Counted from the stretch's first letter, positions 34,429 to 48,524 are shown. The stretch is DNA of 64,000 bases from Todiramphus chloris collaris (GCA_025345505.1 JANVCC010000027.1:1239679-1303678); one strand, 5' to 3'. The notes: a model not told the origin generated them from the letters alone. Numbers and translations: made by a program.

Positions 34429-36403
34429 CTGGTGACAACAGAACTGGTCTAACTGAAGGCTCTGGGGGCACTGACACCTACCCGCACGCAGACACACAAG
34501 CACACGCATGCCACGTGTCTGCACACGCTGGTCCACGTTCGCAACCCAATCTTAATTGGCATCAATTCCAGAGGGATTTGCAGACAGAAAGATCAAAAGG
34601 TAGAACTCATTAATTTGAAGATTAATAAAAAGACCTGTAGCTAATTTAAATGATTAACTATGCCTCTACTAATCTTGCATAAATTCTTCTGAAAATAATA
34701 TAATCCTCTGACGCTGGACTACAAAAAGGGCCTGTCACATTATTTAAAGAAGATTACTATCCAAACACGCAGAAGAACACAGGTGGGGAGTCTGCTTCCT
34801 TCCTCAGGCCCATGGGAGAAATCACATTTAGCGAACAAAATTTCAGCTGTCCGTGTCCCCGATGTTACAATTAATTCTTACCAGGTTAGGCGGTTTAATT
34901 AGCGCGGCTACTTCGCTGCTGCGCGAAGGTGTTTAAGCCACACACTGTAGGGGAGATCCTGTTCTGGATGGACCTGCACAACTTCCACTGAAGTGGAAGC
35001 TGCATCTTGTATTCCAAAAATAACTTTCTAAATCCAACGTCTAAACGCACTGTGTCATTAAACAATTAAATCACACCATTTTTTTTCCCTTCTCATATTT
35101 TTTTCATGCTTTACTGACTTCCTTGTAGCATTGTGGATGAAAACTTGGCTCACCTGCTTCCTATGCTTACATTCAGCCTCCAGCCAGGTGAGAGAGGCTG
35201 CAGGCATTGATGGGAACAGACCTTGCTCTGCTGTTTCATGCTTGAAGTAGGTCTGGTCTGGCTTTTCTACATCCTCTGCTCAACTACTAGCCAAAACCAG
35301 TAGGACACCATTTCAGCCCCATTTTAGAGTTCCTTTCTCTCTGGGCATAGGAGCCAACCTTCAGCTGATGGCGAGCTGCAGTCAACCCTAAGGTGAGAAG
35401 CCTAGACTCTAAGTTTTGGTTTCGGACCCTGGTCATCAACCAGGACCATGACAGGCTGTTGCTTCAGCCACTCCCAAGCATGTGCAGCAGGTGTTTTGTC
35501 TCAGCAACATCGCGTCTTAGTAACACAGCCTTAAGCCCTCGTGGCACTGGGACTCGTGCAAGGCAGCTTTGCGTCACACCGTGCAAGCAGGCAGCGGTCA
35601 AGGATTTATCTGTACACCCCTCCTGCTTACACCCCCAGGAGTGGGCTGGGACCGGTGCGTGTCCCGCTGCAGCACAACAGCCTGCGAACCATTTATATGC
35701 ACTGGAGACAGGGCAGAAAAATAATTGTGTAGCTCTCACTCCATTATTTCTGACAGGAAAGAGCCTGTGCTCCTTGTTGTACTGATAATGAGTTCTATCT
35801 CATTTCAAAACGGCATTATGTGAGTTGCTGTAAGTATTACGCAGTTTATTAATATATATGGAAATACAGATTTGGATTATTCCTCTGGGAAGTTTCAATT
35901 TGAACTTGGCCAGGTTCAACTGCTGCTCTGACAAAGAAGTATGTGCAGCGTTCAAATAACCGTTAAAAATACAAGACATTTCTCTGGAAAGAGGGACACA
36001 AATTATGTAATAACAAAATTAATCACTGGATCATCTCACGTTACATACTTGGAGGAAAGCTGACTTGGAGCTGGAAATGCTGTTCAGTCTGGGGACGGAT
36101 GCTGCAGGGGGTGGAAAAAGGGGCAGCGTAGCATGGGCAGCTCTGAGCACCCTTGCCAAGGGTGTGCTGAAGCACCTCTCCTTTCAAAAACGTGCTTTTC
36201 CAAAGCCCACCTAACAAGTCCAACGTAAAGCGTCAGGCGCTGCTGAATCACCCCCTCCCTCCCCGGGTGCACTGGAAGGTGACAAGCTTCCCGTCCCTCT
36301 CCCACGCAGTTCTGGGATGGAATCAGTAGAATAAATGCCAGAACAGCTCTTTGAAGAGCTACGGGGGGAAAGTCTTATATTACTTATTTTATGATGCATC
36401 ATA
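34429..36403. other. Intronic stretch between duplicate copy 1 and a CR1
   Basis: This is AT-rich unique sequence. No retroviral gag or pol frame was seen between the two duplicate copies. Confidence 0.55.
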
Positions 36404-36902
36404 AGGAGTATTGTGTCCAGATCTGGGCTCCCCAGTTCAAGAGGGAGAGATGTACTACAGAGGCTGTGAGGATGATGGAGGGGCTGGAACATGTGCCTTA
36501 CGAGGAAAGGCTGAGACACCTGGGGCTTTTTAGTCTGGAGAGGAGAAGATCGAGAGGGGATCTTATTAATGTCTATAAATACATAAGTGCTGGGTGTCAA
36601 GAAGGCAGGGACAACCTCTTTCCACCCGTGCCTTGCTATAGGACGAGGGGCAATGGATTCAAGCTCAAGCACAGGAAGTTCCACCTCAACATGAGGAAGA
36701 ACTTGTTGACTGTAAGGGTTGCAGAGCACTGGAACAGGCTGCCCAGAGAAGCTGTGGAATCTCCTTCTCTGAAGACTTTCAAGCCCTGTCTGGATGCATT
36801 TCTGCGTGATCTGCTCTAGTGCTGTCTTGCTCTGGCAGGGGGGGTGGACTCGATGATCTCTGGAGGTCCCTTTCAACCCCGAACATTCTGTGATTCTGTG
36901 AT
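36404..36902 (+). mobile_element. CR1 LINE 3' fragment with ORF2 C-terminal remnant
   Basis: It reads forward from GTATTGTGTCCAGATCTGGGCTCCCC to CCCCGAACATTCTGTGATTCTGTGAT. A plus-strand open frame (to 36819) encodes the CR1 ORF2 C-terminus, including [20 protein letters not shown] and WNRLPREAVESPSLKTFK. It is one of the best-preserved copies, antisense to NYAP2. The 258-codon minus-strand frame across it is a shadow. Confidence 0.96.
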
Positions 36903-38498
36903 AGGAGGGTAATTTATAGAGGAACGTTAAAAACGAACACAGAAAGTGCTCTAAATGGACAGAGCACAGGGGCGAGCTCATGTCCACCCTGCTTTGCCAC
37001 GAGTCATAAAGCTCCTACGGACTAGGGATATATAAATCTCATGTTGCTGAGAAGTTCTTTTTCTTAGTCTTCTTACTTCTCCCATTGCTGAAAAACACAT
37101 GGCAATGAGAAAGCATCCCGAGAGTGCCTGCCTCCATCGGGGTGGTCTTTTTCATTTGCATCGCTCCTGCTTAGCATTGCAAATAACAGTTTTAATTTGC
37201 TGTGAGGTTTCATTACTCGGTCCGGGCAGAAACTGAATTAATTCCTGGAAAACAAATTAATAGTTGTGCAAAAAATTGTGTTCTACTTGGTGCTACCGCT
37301 TTAACTATAAACAAAGTGGAATATTAAATCCCTCAGAGCAGTTGTAAGGAGCAGGAGAATTCTTGGGGATATCTAAGTCCCCTAAAGTCAGAATACCCTA
37401 TAGGTACGATTTCTTTTCAGCCATCTATCTACCCTTGTTCTTGGTATTCATCCAGAAATTCTCTTATCAGTTCAGACGTACAATGGATTAGTTTCATGCC
37501 TCAGGCACCAAGAACCACTTGGTAGTTCTCCTCATCTTTGTACAGTTTCTATTTTTCCTCCTGTGCTCCTTGACATGAGATTTTCTGACTTTCTATCCGG
37601 AGGTTCAACAGGGGAACTACACCCAATGATGGAACTTGAGCCTCTGAGCAGAAGGAAGGGGAACGTACTCTGCTTCCCCTACTCCCACAGCACCGCACGC
37701 AGCTAATCCATCAGGAAAGCTGTCTGAGGCAGAAACCCAAGGGAAGAGCAGGCAAAAAATTAGCTGTGATGACGTCGGAAGATTTTTATAAATCCATCAT
37801 AAAAATGACTAATCACCATCAAAAAAAACCCAACACAAAAGGAATAAAAATACCTCACTCAAGGATTGTACGTGAGCTGGCTCGGCCGAGGCGAGCAGCA
37901 GCTCAGCTCTTGGTGCATCTGCCTTTTTTTGGGTTAAGAGCTACTGGTATTTTAGCCACTTTCTTACGGGTCCAGCAGTGAGCACCCAGCTCCCCCACTC
38001 CCAGCAAATGTTCTGAGCATAAAGGGGGTGAAATGGCTTTGAAATGTCTATTCCCCATCAGAATAAATTATAGACACATATACTAAGGATGACACATTTT
38101 ACTTTGTATCTGAGAAGCACTTTCAAGATTAGCATAAATTATATTTGTAAATTAGAGGTTGGACGCCAAAAAACCAGGAGATACACCGTTTTTATCCCCC
38201 TAAACACGATTTCAGCAGACCATGAAATGTAACACTGAAGAAAGAAGGGCAGGATCACGATCAGGGATTGAGGAACTGTGCTGGCAGGATGGTTTTACAC
38301 CAGTCTACGCCGTATTTATTACAGAAATCAAACGCACAAGCAAATCACACAGTTGCGTGTTTGTTTGTCTTTCACTTCAGAGGTGCCCCTCCTTATTCCC
38401 AAGGAATATAAGTGCAGGAGTTTTTTTCTGCGCTACTTTTCTGAAAGACTCCAAATGACTCGATGACCCTGCACCAAGATCCAGAGGACACTGCTACC
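36903..38498. other. Intronic stretch between a CR1 and duplicate copy 2
   Basis: This is AT-rich unique-looking sequence; nothing was recognised. Confidence 0.55.
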
Positions 38499-38885
38499 AA
38501 CTGTGAAGTCCCAGAAAGCCCTAACTACCCCTCGTTTGCCCTTCATACGGAGGGAAGCTCAACACAGGGTCAGTCTGCTCCTCTGGAAGCTTCCTAGTCC
38601 ATGTTGCCTGGGGCTGGTGCAGTTGACTTGGTGCTGGAACACAGTTTCTTCTTTGAAAGGCAAGGATGTTTCTCAGGGGTTCATGTGAAGAGTAAGTGAA
38701 GTCACTCTGTTCCCTGATACTGTCCCGATTCTCACCGTAGGCAATAGCACACAAGCTGTATCTAACTGGCCTAAGAGCATCAGACTGGCACCGTGCGACA
38801 CGCAGCTCTGTGCCCCATACAGCAGAACCTTTCCATCCTTGCTTTTTTCTTTAACTCCCAGCAGTGGAGAGGTCCACTTTCCAAA
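38499..38885. repeat. 388-bp duplicated segment, copy 2 (387 bp)
   Basis: This is the direct-repeat partner of 34041-34428, lying 4070 bp from it. It is one base shorter (CACTCTGTTCC against CACTCTTGTTCC). The match begins at AACTGTGAAG and ends abruptly at TTTCCAAA, after which TGCAATCTCGG follows. Confidence 0.96.
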
Positions 38886-41800
38886 TGCAATCTCGGATCC
38901 AGGCTGGAGTGTAACTGAATCACAAGGGGCAGTTTCTGAGCCATTTTGTGCCCCTGCAGTACTATCTACGCTGAGCTACCGCCACGACTGCCCACCTCTG
39001 CTCAGGAGGGAGGAGAGTGGGTGCTGCTCCCCAGGTCAGCTTTCTCTGGACACAGAAAGCATCAGCTCTATAAAATAAAGGCGACTTTTCTCACAGCTGT
39101 CAAACGCAGAGGCCCAGGGGCTGATCCGGCACACGCGCCCCGAGCTGACACGCTCTCCCTGCTGCTCTCGACAGGACCGAATCCTGCGGGCAGAGGATTC
39201 TCCTGGTCAGGCTGAACCCCCTGCATGTTGGGGCTGCACCGTAAGCCGAACTGAGTCCCCGGGGAGCACCCAAACCCCCACCTCAATTCCTACGCAGTGC
39301 GCATCAGGAAAGCAAAAGTACCCAGGGCCATCTACGGCAGGTTTTCCATGAGATGCCAGATCATTTGCTCTCAAATGATGCTCTGCTATGCTCCACAACA
39401 GCTCTGTTTATATGCAAAAGGTTGACAACACCAGCAATAGCTGGGGAGCTGGAAAACAAAAACAATCCAAATCAAACCAAAGCAAACCCCACACGCTTTT
39501 TAAGAAACAGCGATAAATAAAAACCATGTAGGTTATTTTTACAACAAATCTCACATAAGCTGTACAGCTTAGGAAGGAGCAAATGCAGACTAAGGACCCG
39601 TCTGATGCACAGAAACCTAACAAAACTGTACTTCGTGAGTCTGTGCAGAAGTGTAGATCCCACCTCCGATTCCCAGGGGCATTCCTTCTCTCTTTAGTAG
39701 CTGCTTCTTAATCCAGGGACTGATGACAAGTACTTTGGGCTGAACATCCACGCTGGCCTGATGCTGCTCTCCTCAAAGGACCAACACTCGCGACTCTACC
39801 TGGGGCACTGAGTCCCCAGTGCTCCAACCCCATGTACAACTGGTGCCCAGGAAAAGGCTTGCAAGCTGTGAACGCAGAGGATGCTTGACAGGCAGGAGCG
39901 AGAAGCGCTCTGCTTTTATATGACCATGGATATTTTTAATTTTGCATGGGAGACACAGGACTAAGAGCCAGGAAAGGAATGCTCTGATGTTCAGAGTCAC
40001 CCAGAATCAGGCATCAACCACAAGCCACGTTCAAACTGAGTGCAAATGCATGTTCATGTTAACGGGGCGAGGGTTTGGGTCCTGTCGGGGCCGGGTGGAG
40101 CCAGAGCAAGGCTGTAGTTTTGTCACATTCGTCTGGAAACCACGCGGCACAGGCTCCACTCTGCCCGGGCAATGCCGGCTAAATAAATATTTCAATGAGA
40201 TAGGGGAATAAATTAACATATAAAATCACTTCTGTGGATTTTTGCAATAAAACGTCTCTCTGGTTTTGAGTCACAGAGTTGTAACAGAAGGAAAAGCTGC
40301 AAAAAGCCTTTTTGTGGATGAGATGCTGGGAAACATTTAGAACCTGGACAACCGACTGAAATGTGCCAGGGCTCCAAGAATGGTGATTTGTAAATCAAGT
40401 GTGCTGTTCCTGCCAAAGCACTGCTCTGGAGCTAACCTGCCCAGGTTCAGGCTTATTCCAAACAGCAATTGTACAGATGCTCTTCGGAGTCCCTCGAGCA
40501 AACACGACTCTACTTGCCTTCTAAAATCTAAGCTTGAGTACAAGGAAATTAAGGTTTTAAATAAATGCTTTCTACAGCCTCCGAAGAAAAAGGGGATTGA
40601 TCCTGACCTGGCCGTGAAGAGGAAAAGAATCATTTCATTTTGGAGGAAAACCCCTAACAAATCCACTGCAGGACGATCCATTGCAAAACACACAGATTTC
40701 ATTTTTTTGTTCATCTAGTGATCTGAAACTCCAGTTATTCAAATAATTCTTTTGGTAATATTACCATACCTCTCAGTTCCAAATATATTCCCTGGGCTGG
40801 TTTGTGTTTCTGTTTTCTTCTAACAACACCACGTGAGTAGGTAGGAAGGGCAGAGGCAGGGCCTGGCTCCCAGAGCCCGGAGGAGGTCTCGGCAGCAGCG
40901 TCACAGCAGGGATGTGACAGGAACAGGGATGTGACAGGGATGCAGGCTCAGTTTTGTGCAATTGCTTGTCTTTTGTCAGCTCACCCCTCCGGATCTGTTC
41001 GACTCATGGTGGGCAGTTTTGCTTCCAGCCATCTCAGCGCATGGCAGAACTCGGGGCTCTGCATTCTCTTGAACAGGCATCCAAATCTCCAGATATTACA
41101 GGTTTTCATAGATATTCAGGGTTAGATTGTAGTTACTAAATAAAAGCATCTGCACGCGAGTAATTTAAATGGGACTAAAGCTATTTCATTGGACAAATGT
41201 ATTTTTAAATTTGTATTTAAGGGGAACGCATGGCGCACGCTCCTGCAAAACAGCACAAGGCTTGCTGAGTGTTTTCGCCACTCACAACGTTTCTGTGCTG
41301 AACCGGTATTTGCACAGGAAACAAAAAATTAACTGACTGCAGCTTACCCACCCTAACTATGTAAAGGTTCTGCTGGATCCATCACCTTACGGCCAGAGGT
41401 GATGGAATCCACAGAAATCTCCACCAGAAAATCTTTTTGCCCTGGAATGGCCCTGCCATTGCCCAGGCTTTATGGTGAGCACTACTAACCTTGGCTTATT
41501 AAGTGTGTGTGTGTATATATATATTTATATGTATAACTATCTGTTCCTTCTGATTTTAGGAGAGAAGGTTTCACCTCATCTGTCAATCAGCGCTCTGCGA
41601 TTTAACTGGGCAGCACAAATATCCCCCCGTGCCTTGCAAAACAAGACAAAGACTCCAAAACCTGAACGAGAGATTTCTCTCGGTTGTGATACACCCAGAA
41701 AACAGGAAAGGGAATCACTCCATACAGATGTGTGCACAGGTCTCTCTCCTCCTTCCCTGAAGTGTCTCCACTTGGTAAAGTACATGAAGCATGTACATGT

Positions 41801-44800
41801 AACATGCAAGTATCATGTACACGAAACCACACGCATGGCAGCTGCCAGTGTCAGAACCTCGGTCACCAAGCTAGAAAGTCGCTTTGGAAATCTCTCTGCT
41901 TCTGTCACTTTTTTATCCCCAGCCACATTATTGCCACAACAGAATATTGATGGGCTTCAACACCTAAATTTAGAAATACTAATGTAAGCCAACTCTTTCC
42001 AGATCTTGATGGCTGTCAGTTCCTGAGCCAGGGCTGTCAGAAACTAGTTATTTGTTCAGAGAAGTAAATAAAAAAGGATGTCGTATTTTCAGAACCAGTT
42101 GAATATTGCATGTCACAACATGTGAAAAGCAAGCCTAACGGGCACAGAGGTGACTAACACTCGGTGATGAGAGTCAGGATGCTGAAAAAGGGCAGTCAGC
42201 AGTAGCGTAGCTTGCCCAGTGCATACATGTACCTGGAGCAGCCCTGAACCAAGCTCACACCATCTCTTCCAGTACGCTGGTGGCACATCCACCAATTCTC
42301 TTCAGAGATCAAGGTCAAGTGTCCAAACAAACACATAGAAATCCTGTTCTCCTCCGTATCTGTGCAAGGAGCTCGTCAGGCAGACGCAGTAACGCTAGCA
42401 GACTACTAGAAGGTCTCCACATCTCTGTGAATTTAACACCAGAGACAACCAGCTACACCAAAAACCTGCCAATAAACTGCCCCAAATCAGCACACTGCTG
42501 TGAATTAGCCTGGGAAATGGGTTTCTAGGCTACCTAGAGCAGGACACAGAAATGTTCACACTTCTGGTGAAGGCCAGCTTGTTATTCTGGTCTTGAGAAT
42601 CTTTATTTTATTCTTTACTAAGAAGAGAAAGATGACAATGGTTAAATAAAGCCAATCAGCACCTAGTTATTTAGCAAGTGGACAAATTGCTTAACAACAA
42701 AAGCAGATGAGAGCTACGGAGAGACAGAAGAAGTACAATTACACAACCACAGCTCTAAAAAAGTGCCTTCTAGGATCCCTGGGGAGATAAAGGGTAAAAC
42801 CAGTATATTTCCCATCGGGGGTTCCGAGTTCTATGGTTACCTGTGGCAATGTTTTCAAGACTTGCTTTATATCCCTGAGTAACACCAACACTCTTCTCAC
42901 CACGAGAGACAAGGCTCTTCTGTAAGCCCACTCTTGGATTCCAGAAGGGAAACCTAAGCACAAGCTGAGGATTCCAAGACACTGGAGAAAGACACCTTGA
43001 GAAACCAAAACTATGGAGTTTTGCAGCTGTCTGTGAGCGATCCAAGGTGAAGTTCTTAATCCACCCTCAGATCTGAAATGGGAGCTCATAGGTATAGCCA
43101 GTAAAATCTTTAGATAGCTTGGATTCGAGACTCAAATCAAGGCTCATGAAAGAATAGTGTCAAGGAAAGGAAATATCTCCCAGGGAGAGATTCCCTGCCG
43201 TGAACACGAGAAAACTGGGCTGATAGACGCCAGCATTCCTGAAATGCAGATAAAAACACACGCAAATGATAATCTTTCATAATACACGAGTTACTTACGC
43301 ATATGGTTATTAATTTGTGTTTATTGCCCTTCAAGCTGAATAGAGGAACAATTAGATCCCTTTTCAGCAGCAGCAGCGGCACGGGGCATGTAGGTTTGAT
43401 TTACAGGGGATGACAGGCAATCAGGGTGCCTCACAGAAAGGCCACATCAGCAAAGAGACACAGCAAAGCCGCTCTGGATTTTTCTTGTTTAGGACTGAAC
43501 AGATGAGTGTTTCCTTCCATGTTCTCTACACAGTGGGACTGGGAAATGACCTGAATTTCAGGCTGGGAGAAAACAGATTGCTTCAAATGATAGGAAAATG
43601 AACAGCACTAATTTTATGCCTCGCTTTCAGCAGAATCCAGTTGTGTGTACCAGAAAAAGGAAAGCCAGACATACCCCTGAGTCTGTTATTAGACCCTTGC
43701 ACTTGCACAAACCACAGGTAGTATAGCAATGACAGCTAGAAATAATTATTTTCCTACACTGTTCACTCTCACAACATAAACCTTTACATTTGGCTGGAGA
43801 ACCAAAAAGAAGAAAGTCTATAATTACTATTTTTTATATTTTTTAAATGATTAAACAAAACAGAAATACAGACAGGAAATGAAAGACTGAATTGCTGTAT
43901 TAATGCTGATGTACAATGAGAGCAGTTAAAGATCCCATTATTAAGGTGAGCTTACAGATATGTCCTACTGGCTCTGAATCTTCTGTTATGGCCAAGGGAA
44001 TCTCATCTGTATTGTTTTAACTTTACACTTGTAAGGCTGAGCAAGAAATAAGGAATTCTAGAGCCCCTGAAGCAGCTTTCCACTATTGGGGTTTAAGGGG
44101 ACCAGCAGGTCCACGGGCAAAACAACTCGGAGAGCTGCTCTGGCAGAGATACAGGGGGGATATATGGCAACTAGCAACACCAGCTTGTTCTGATGAGTCT
44201 CTCACAAGGGAAACCCTCTTTGGAATTCTCCAAAGCACCTCTAAAAACTGCAGGAGCGGGCGCAGCCGTGCTCTTAGTTCATATTGCTAATAAAACCAGA
44301 GTAGCTCAGCGAGTTGAACCTCTCCAGCAATAGAGAGTTTTTATATGCAATTTGAGGGCTGAGCTCCCTGCAGAGTGATTGTGGAGTTCGGATTCCACTG
44401 CAGTTAAGACCATAAAATATTAGCAATGTTAAGTGAATTGCAAGAGATTACATGAGAAAGGCCTTCCATCAGTTAACTGCTGGGTCCCCAAGAGATCCAA
44501 AACAGCCCTTGTCACTTGGCTCCACCTTTCTGAAAAATCCTGCCAAAGCTGTTTGCTAACACTGAAACTAAACAAGGAAAGAAAATAAAGAAACACAACT
44601 CAGACTTTAAATAAATGTAAGCATTTAAATAAATGTTTACAGCAGGCACATCTTTTTTTTATTTATTATTTAAAAGAGCAGCAAAAATTGCCTGCAATTG
44701 TGAAAGGACAGGAGAAAATGAAGCAATGTCTCACCCACGACTCCCAGCTCAACTTTAAGCACTCTGAGGCTTTTAATACAAATGGCAATTTTATTGCCAG

Positions 44801-45754
44801 CATTAGAGGTGTAGTCATCCCAATCTCCAGAAACGCCTGCCACCACAGTGGGCAGGTCTGTGCAAGGTGGGTACCTTCTTAACCCCCGGACGGGTCATCT
44901 CAGCCACAGAGTGATTACAGGGCTGCTGCAGAAATGAGAGAAGCAGCCTAAGCCACAGGCCAGCTGGAACAAGGTGGCCTCAACACCCGCTTCACCCTGC
45001 GTTCATTTTACCTTCACTGTCTCCCGAGGCAGGGACAGTGGCTGGGGTCCAGCAGGCAGTGCCACCACAGCCAGCCTTGGCCCCAAGGCTCCCCAGGATC
45101 CATGGCAGCTCAGAAGCATCTTGCCTGTGCAGAGGGAGCCTCAAGGAGAAGGTTGTCTGTCTTAGTGCAAAAGACACCCAAACAAATCTGGGTGTTTCAG
45201 ACTCATGCTATCACAAGAAGGAAAACTGCTACCAAGTCTTAGCTCATCACTAGGTATCCAATCAATTTCACAGAAGACTAGCAGCACCTCGTGAGGTTTA
45301 GGAATATCAACTGTCATGTATTCTGCCCATTCATAAAATGTGGGGAGGCAGCAGGAAGCCAAAAGCTTCAGGAGGACTTCCTGGAGAGAAGTATCTCCTG
45401 CTCTTTCTCATTTCTCTCAGCCTTAAATTTTAGACTCATCTTTCTTTTTCTTTCTGTCCACCTCCTTTACTGCAGGCCCACCACCCCACTCAGTGTGCAA
45501 CACGGACTGCACAGGGAACTTCTGTCCAGCACCACCACAGCCAGCTGTGGGCCTTCTCTTCTGATGCTCCCCAACAGTTAAGCTTCATCTAGTGACAAGG
45601 GGAAAGGAAAGCACGAGGAGCACTGGGGAAAGCAGGGGCCACCCTTGAGTCTACACAGATGCAGTTTGCTTTGGCAAAGAGGAGACAGACCTACAGATGA
45701 AGCTGCATGGCAGGAGGATGGCAAGGACTTCAGAAGACCCATTGAGAAAGTGGA
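38886..45754. other. Long intronic stretch without interspersed repeats
   Basis: Almost 7 kb without a recognised CR1. It holds a GT/TA microsatellite at 41503-41531, an inverted repeat GTACATG-AAG-CATGTAC at 41780-41796, and AT-rich unique sequence. Open frames of 112, 125 and 171 codons (40337-40718, 41472-41987) have no recognisable domain, and the last runs through the microsatellite. Confidence 0.55.
41503..41531. repeat. GT/TA microsatellite
   Basis: A short GTGTGTGTGT run passes into TATATATATA and TTATATGTATA. Confidence 0.85.
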
Positions 45755-46112
45755 GTCACAGAATCATGAAACTGTTTTGGTTGGAAGGGACTTTTAGGAT
45801 TATTGAGTCCAACCATTCCCCCAGCACTGCCAGGGCACCACTAACCCATGTCCTTCAGCACCACATCTCCACAGCTTTGAAACCCCTCCAGGGATCACAG
45901 GGACTCCGCTACTGCCCTGGGCAGCCTGGGACAGCCCTGGACGAGAAGAAATTGTTCCTCAGCTCCAACCTAAACCTCCCCTGGTGAAACCTGAGGCCAA
46001 TTCCTCTTGTCCTGTTGCTTGTTTCTTGGAGTGGAGCCTGATCCCACACAGCTCCAACCTCCTGTCAAGAAGTTGTCAAGACCCAGGTGTCCCCTGAGCC
46101 TCCTTCAGAGTC
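45755..46112 (-). mobile_element. CR1 LINE 3' fragment (divergent)
   Basis: It opens GTCACAGAATCATGAAACTGTTTTGGTTGGAAGGGAC, then TGAGTCCAACCATTCCCCCAGCACTGCCAGGGC and the CCAACCTAAACCTCCCCTGGTG block. It is an older and more divergent subfamily with indels, and its far edge is approximate. Confidence 0.9.
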
Positions 46113-48262
46113 CAGTCTGTGCAAATATCTTGCGCAGTTACATAGTCTCATAGGTCTGCCATACCCAAGCACCTCCTAATCCTTTCCTTATCTCTGTGGA
46201 ACAAACGCTAGTGCCCCATTTCAAAGGTTGGCAGATGATGCAGAACATAAAGGTGAACAAATTCTGAATCCATGTCCCAGAATTCCCAAGCTGCAATCTC
46301 AGAACCACTTCCTCTTTGCCACACTCCTGCTTTTCTCTGCGTGGTTGGAATTTCACCCCTGAAAGATGCACAAGAATTAGTCTGCAGTGAGGCCTCAGAC
46401 CTAAAGCAAGGGCAGAATGTGGTTTTGGTTTTCTACTGCTGTCATCTCATTCTTCCCCAGGTTGCTTTCCAAAGCTCCCTCCCCAAAACATTGGCAGGAG
46501 AAGCAAAACTCTGGTGATACGCAAAGTACACGATAAATACAGAAAGGATAGACTCAAACACCTCCTGCTGTCAACAGGATACAGCCCTCGGCCAGCGATC
46601 TGCCAATGGATTTGAGTATTTGGACAATCTGCTCCCAACAAAAGACATGACAGACAGGAATGCAAGAGCGTGTCCAGTACACGGAAGCTGAGAGGACCAG
46701 TAATAGCTGGAGAGAAAGAAGCAGGCTGTTTTGCCTTTCAGAAGGCAGAGGAGCAGGAAGAGGAGGCAGATGAGAAAGAATGGGGGAAGTCCTGCCCTGA
46801 GCGTGCTAAGATGCTTCACGGATGGATGCGTATTTGCTGCACTGCAGATACTCTTACACAGAATAAACCTGAATTCATTAATACTAAATATTTACGCTCA
46901 GCTTGTAACTGGTCCAAGAAAGCAATTACGATACATCATGTTGATGGAGAGTATAAAGCCATTAAAACTTGGATCGCTCACAGAACACGCTGCGTCGATG
47001 CACAGCAAGCATCATCATCCCTAGTGAGGTGCATCTGAACGGGGACAGGCCAACGCTTTCCAACAAAGCCATGGGTACTGGTTCAGCTGCCCAGTAAATT
47101 TAGCATAGTTTGTTTGGTAAACTCAGAGAGAGCTTTTGGGGCTGCACTTTGTCTGTAGTAATTTTCCCAGCAGCCTAATACGGTACAGGCATTGTTAAAA
47201 TGTGGAGATGAGCTGGCAGCAACGGCACCTTCAGCCTCGCCATAGCAGGTGAGAAGTCATACAAGGAGACGCTCTGCAGTGCCCATCCTCAGCCTATGGC
47301 CAAGTGCACTTGAATCTCTCTGAGAAAGGAATAACCAGCAGCGATTCCTTGCTTGGAAATGAAAAGCAGAGCTGTCAAAAGTTAGACCTCAAGATGTGGC
47401 AGCCACATTCAGTTCTAGTCTCTCTTACACACATAACAATCTTAAGAGGTTAACTACATGGTCTTTTAAAAAGCAACACATTCCCTGCAGAAGACACTGT
47501 CCCTAGAAGTGCTACTGGATGTGGCTTCCAGCTCTTGTGGCACACTGGACTTGGAATCCAAGTCTGCTGAAGTGGAGATAGCAAAAGGTTTAGAAATTCC
47601 CCACAGCTACTTTAAAAACACTCAGCCTAAACCCCAGTCCAAATACACCGCAGGGAAACTGAAACAGTAGCCGATGACAGACAGGTTTCAGGGGAAGCTG
47701 CTGTCCAGTCTGGCACTGGGAATACACCACTGCACTGACATGACCTACACGAGTCACGGGCATCCCCTCGTTCCATTGACTCTTCTCTTTGGATAACCCT
47801 GTACACAAACACATAGTGCCACTGGTAAAACATCAGCTGCCAAGATAAATGGTGAAAGACACCGTATTAAATCAGCCATTTCCAGGGCCCAGATCCAAAG
47901 ACACTAATCCTTTCATCAGGATTCAAACTGGCAACAGCCCACAGAGGAGGACATTTGTTCTCTCTCTGGACTGGATATAAACCCCGTCTGTTGAAGAGAG
48001 CAAACCCTTTTCTACTCTCAGCTCCACTGCTGAGCAAAGATGTACACCCACATTTGCCTCCTGCCTGTCTCCAGAACCACCAAAGTGACCATGGCCAGGC
48101 TGACAACCCAAGGACACCAGTTGGATCGATGCCATTGTGCTCAGGGCCAACTCAGAAGATTTCGCACTCTATCTGGTAAAGCCCGGTGGTGGTTCAGGAG
48201 TGTGCAGCATGTTTGAGCTACACCAGAATCAAACACATGTGTGTCCAGAAAACATAAGCGTG
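46113..48262. other. Intronic stretch without recognised elements
   Basis: This is unique-looking sequence. Open frames up to 122 codons have no recognisable domain. Confidence 0.55.
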
Positions 48263-48524
48263 AACCAGAGGGAATGGCCTAAAGCTGAGACAAGGTAGGT
48301 TTAGACTGGACACTAAGAAAAAATTCTTCATGGAAAAGGTAGTGAGATATTGGAATGGGCTGCCCAGGGAGGGGGTTGAGTCCCCATCCCTGGATGGGTT
48401 TAAACATCACTTGGATGTGGTGTTGGGGACATGGTCTAGGGGTGAACTTGTAGAGTAGGGCTAATGGTTGGACATGATGATCCCAAGGGTCTTTTCCAAC
48501 CTAAATGATTCTGTGGTTCTGTAA
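48263..48524 (+). mobile_element. CR1 LINE 3' fragment (first of a head-to-tail pair)
   Basis: It reads forward from GGGAATGGCCTAAAGCTGAG through GGGCTGCCCAGGGAGGGGG to CCAACCTAAATGATTCTGTGGTTCTGTAA, the CR1 tail. A second CR1 begins directly after the tail. Confidence 0.94.

Noticed and set aside
36211-36987. A 258-codon minus-strand open frame.
   Set aside because: It is the antisense shadow of the well-preserved CR1 copy at 36404-36902.
34041-38885. The 388-bp direct repeats as the two LTRs of a full retroelement (TGGTGACAACAG two bases after copy 1 looks slightly like a primer-binding site).
   Set aside because: The repeat ends are not TG...CA, there is no polypurine tract before copy 2 and no target duplication, and the 4070 bp between them hold no gag or pol frame but a 5'-truncated antisense CR1 and ordinary intron.
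40337-40718. Overlapping 112- and 125-codon frames on opposite strands.
   Set aside because: No domain, no codon-like pattern and no splice signals were evident; this is treated as chance.
41472-41987. A 171-codon plus-strand open frame.
   Set aside because: Its start runs through the GT/TA microsatellite (YIYIYMYN), it shows no family similarity, and it overlaps antisense frames.
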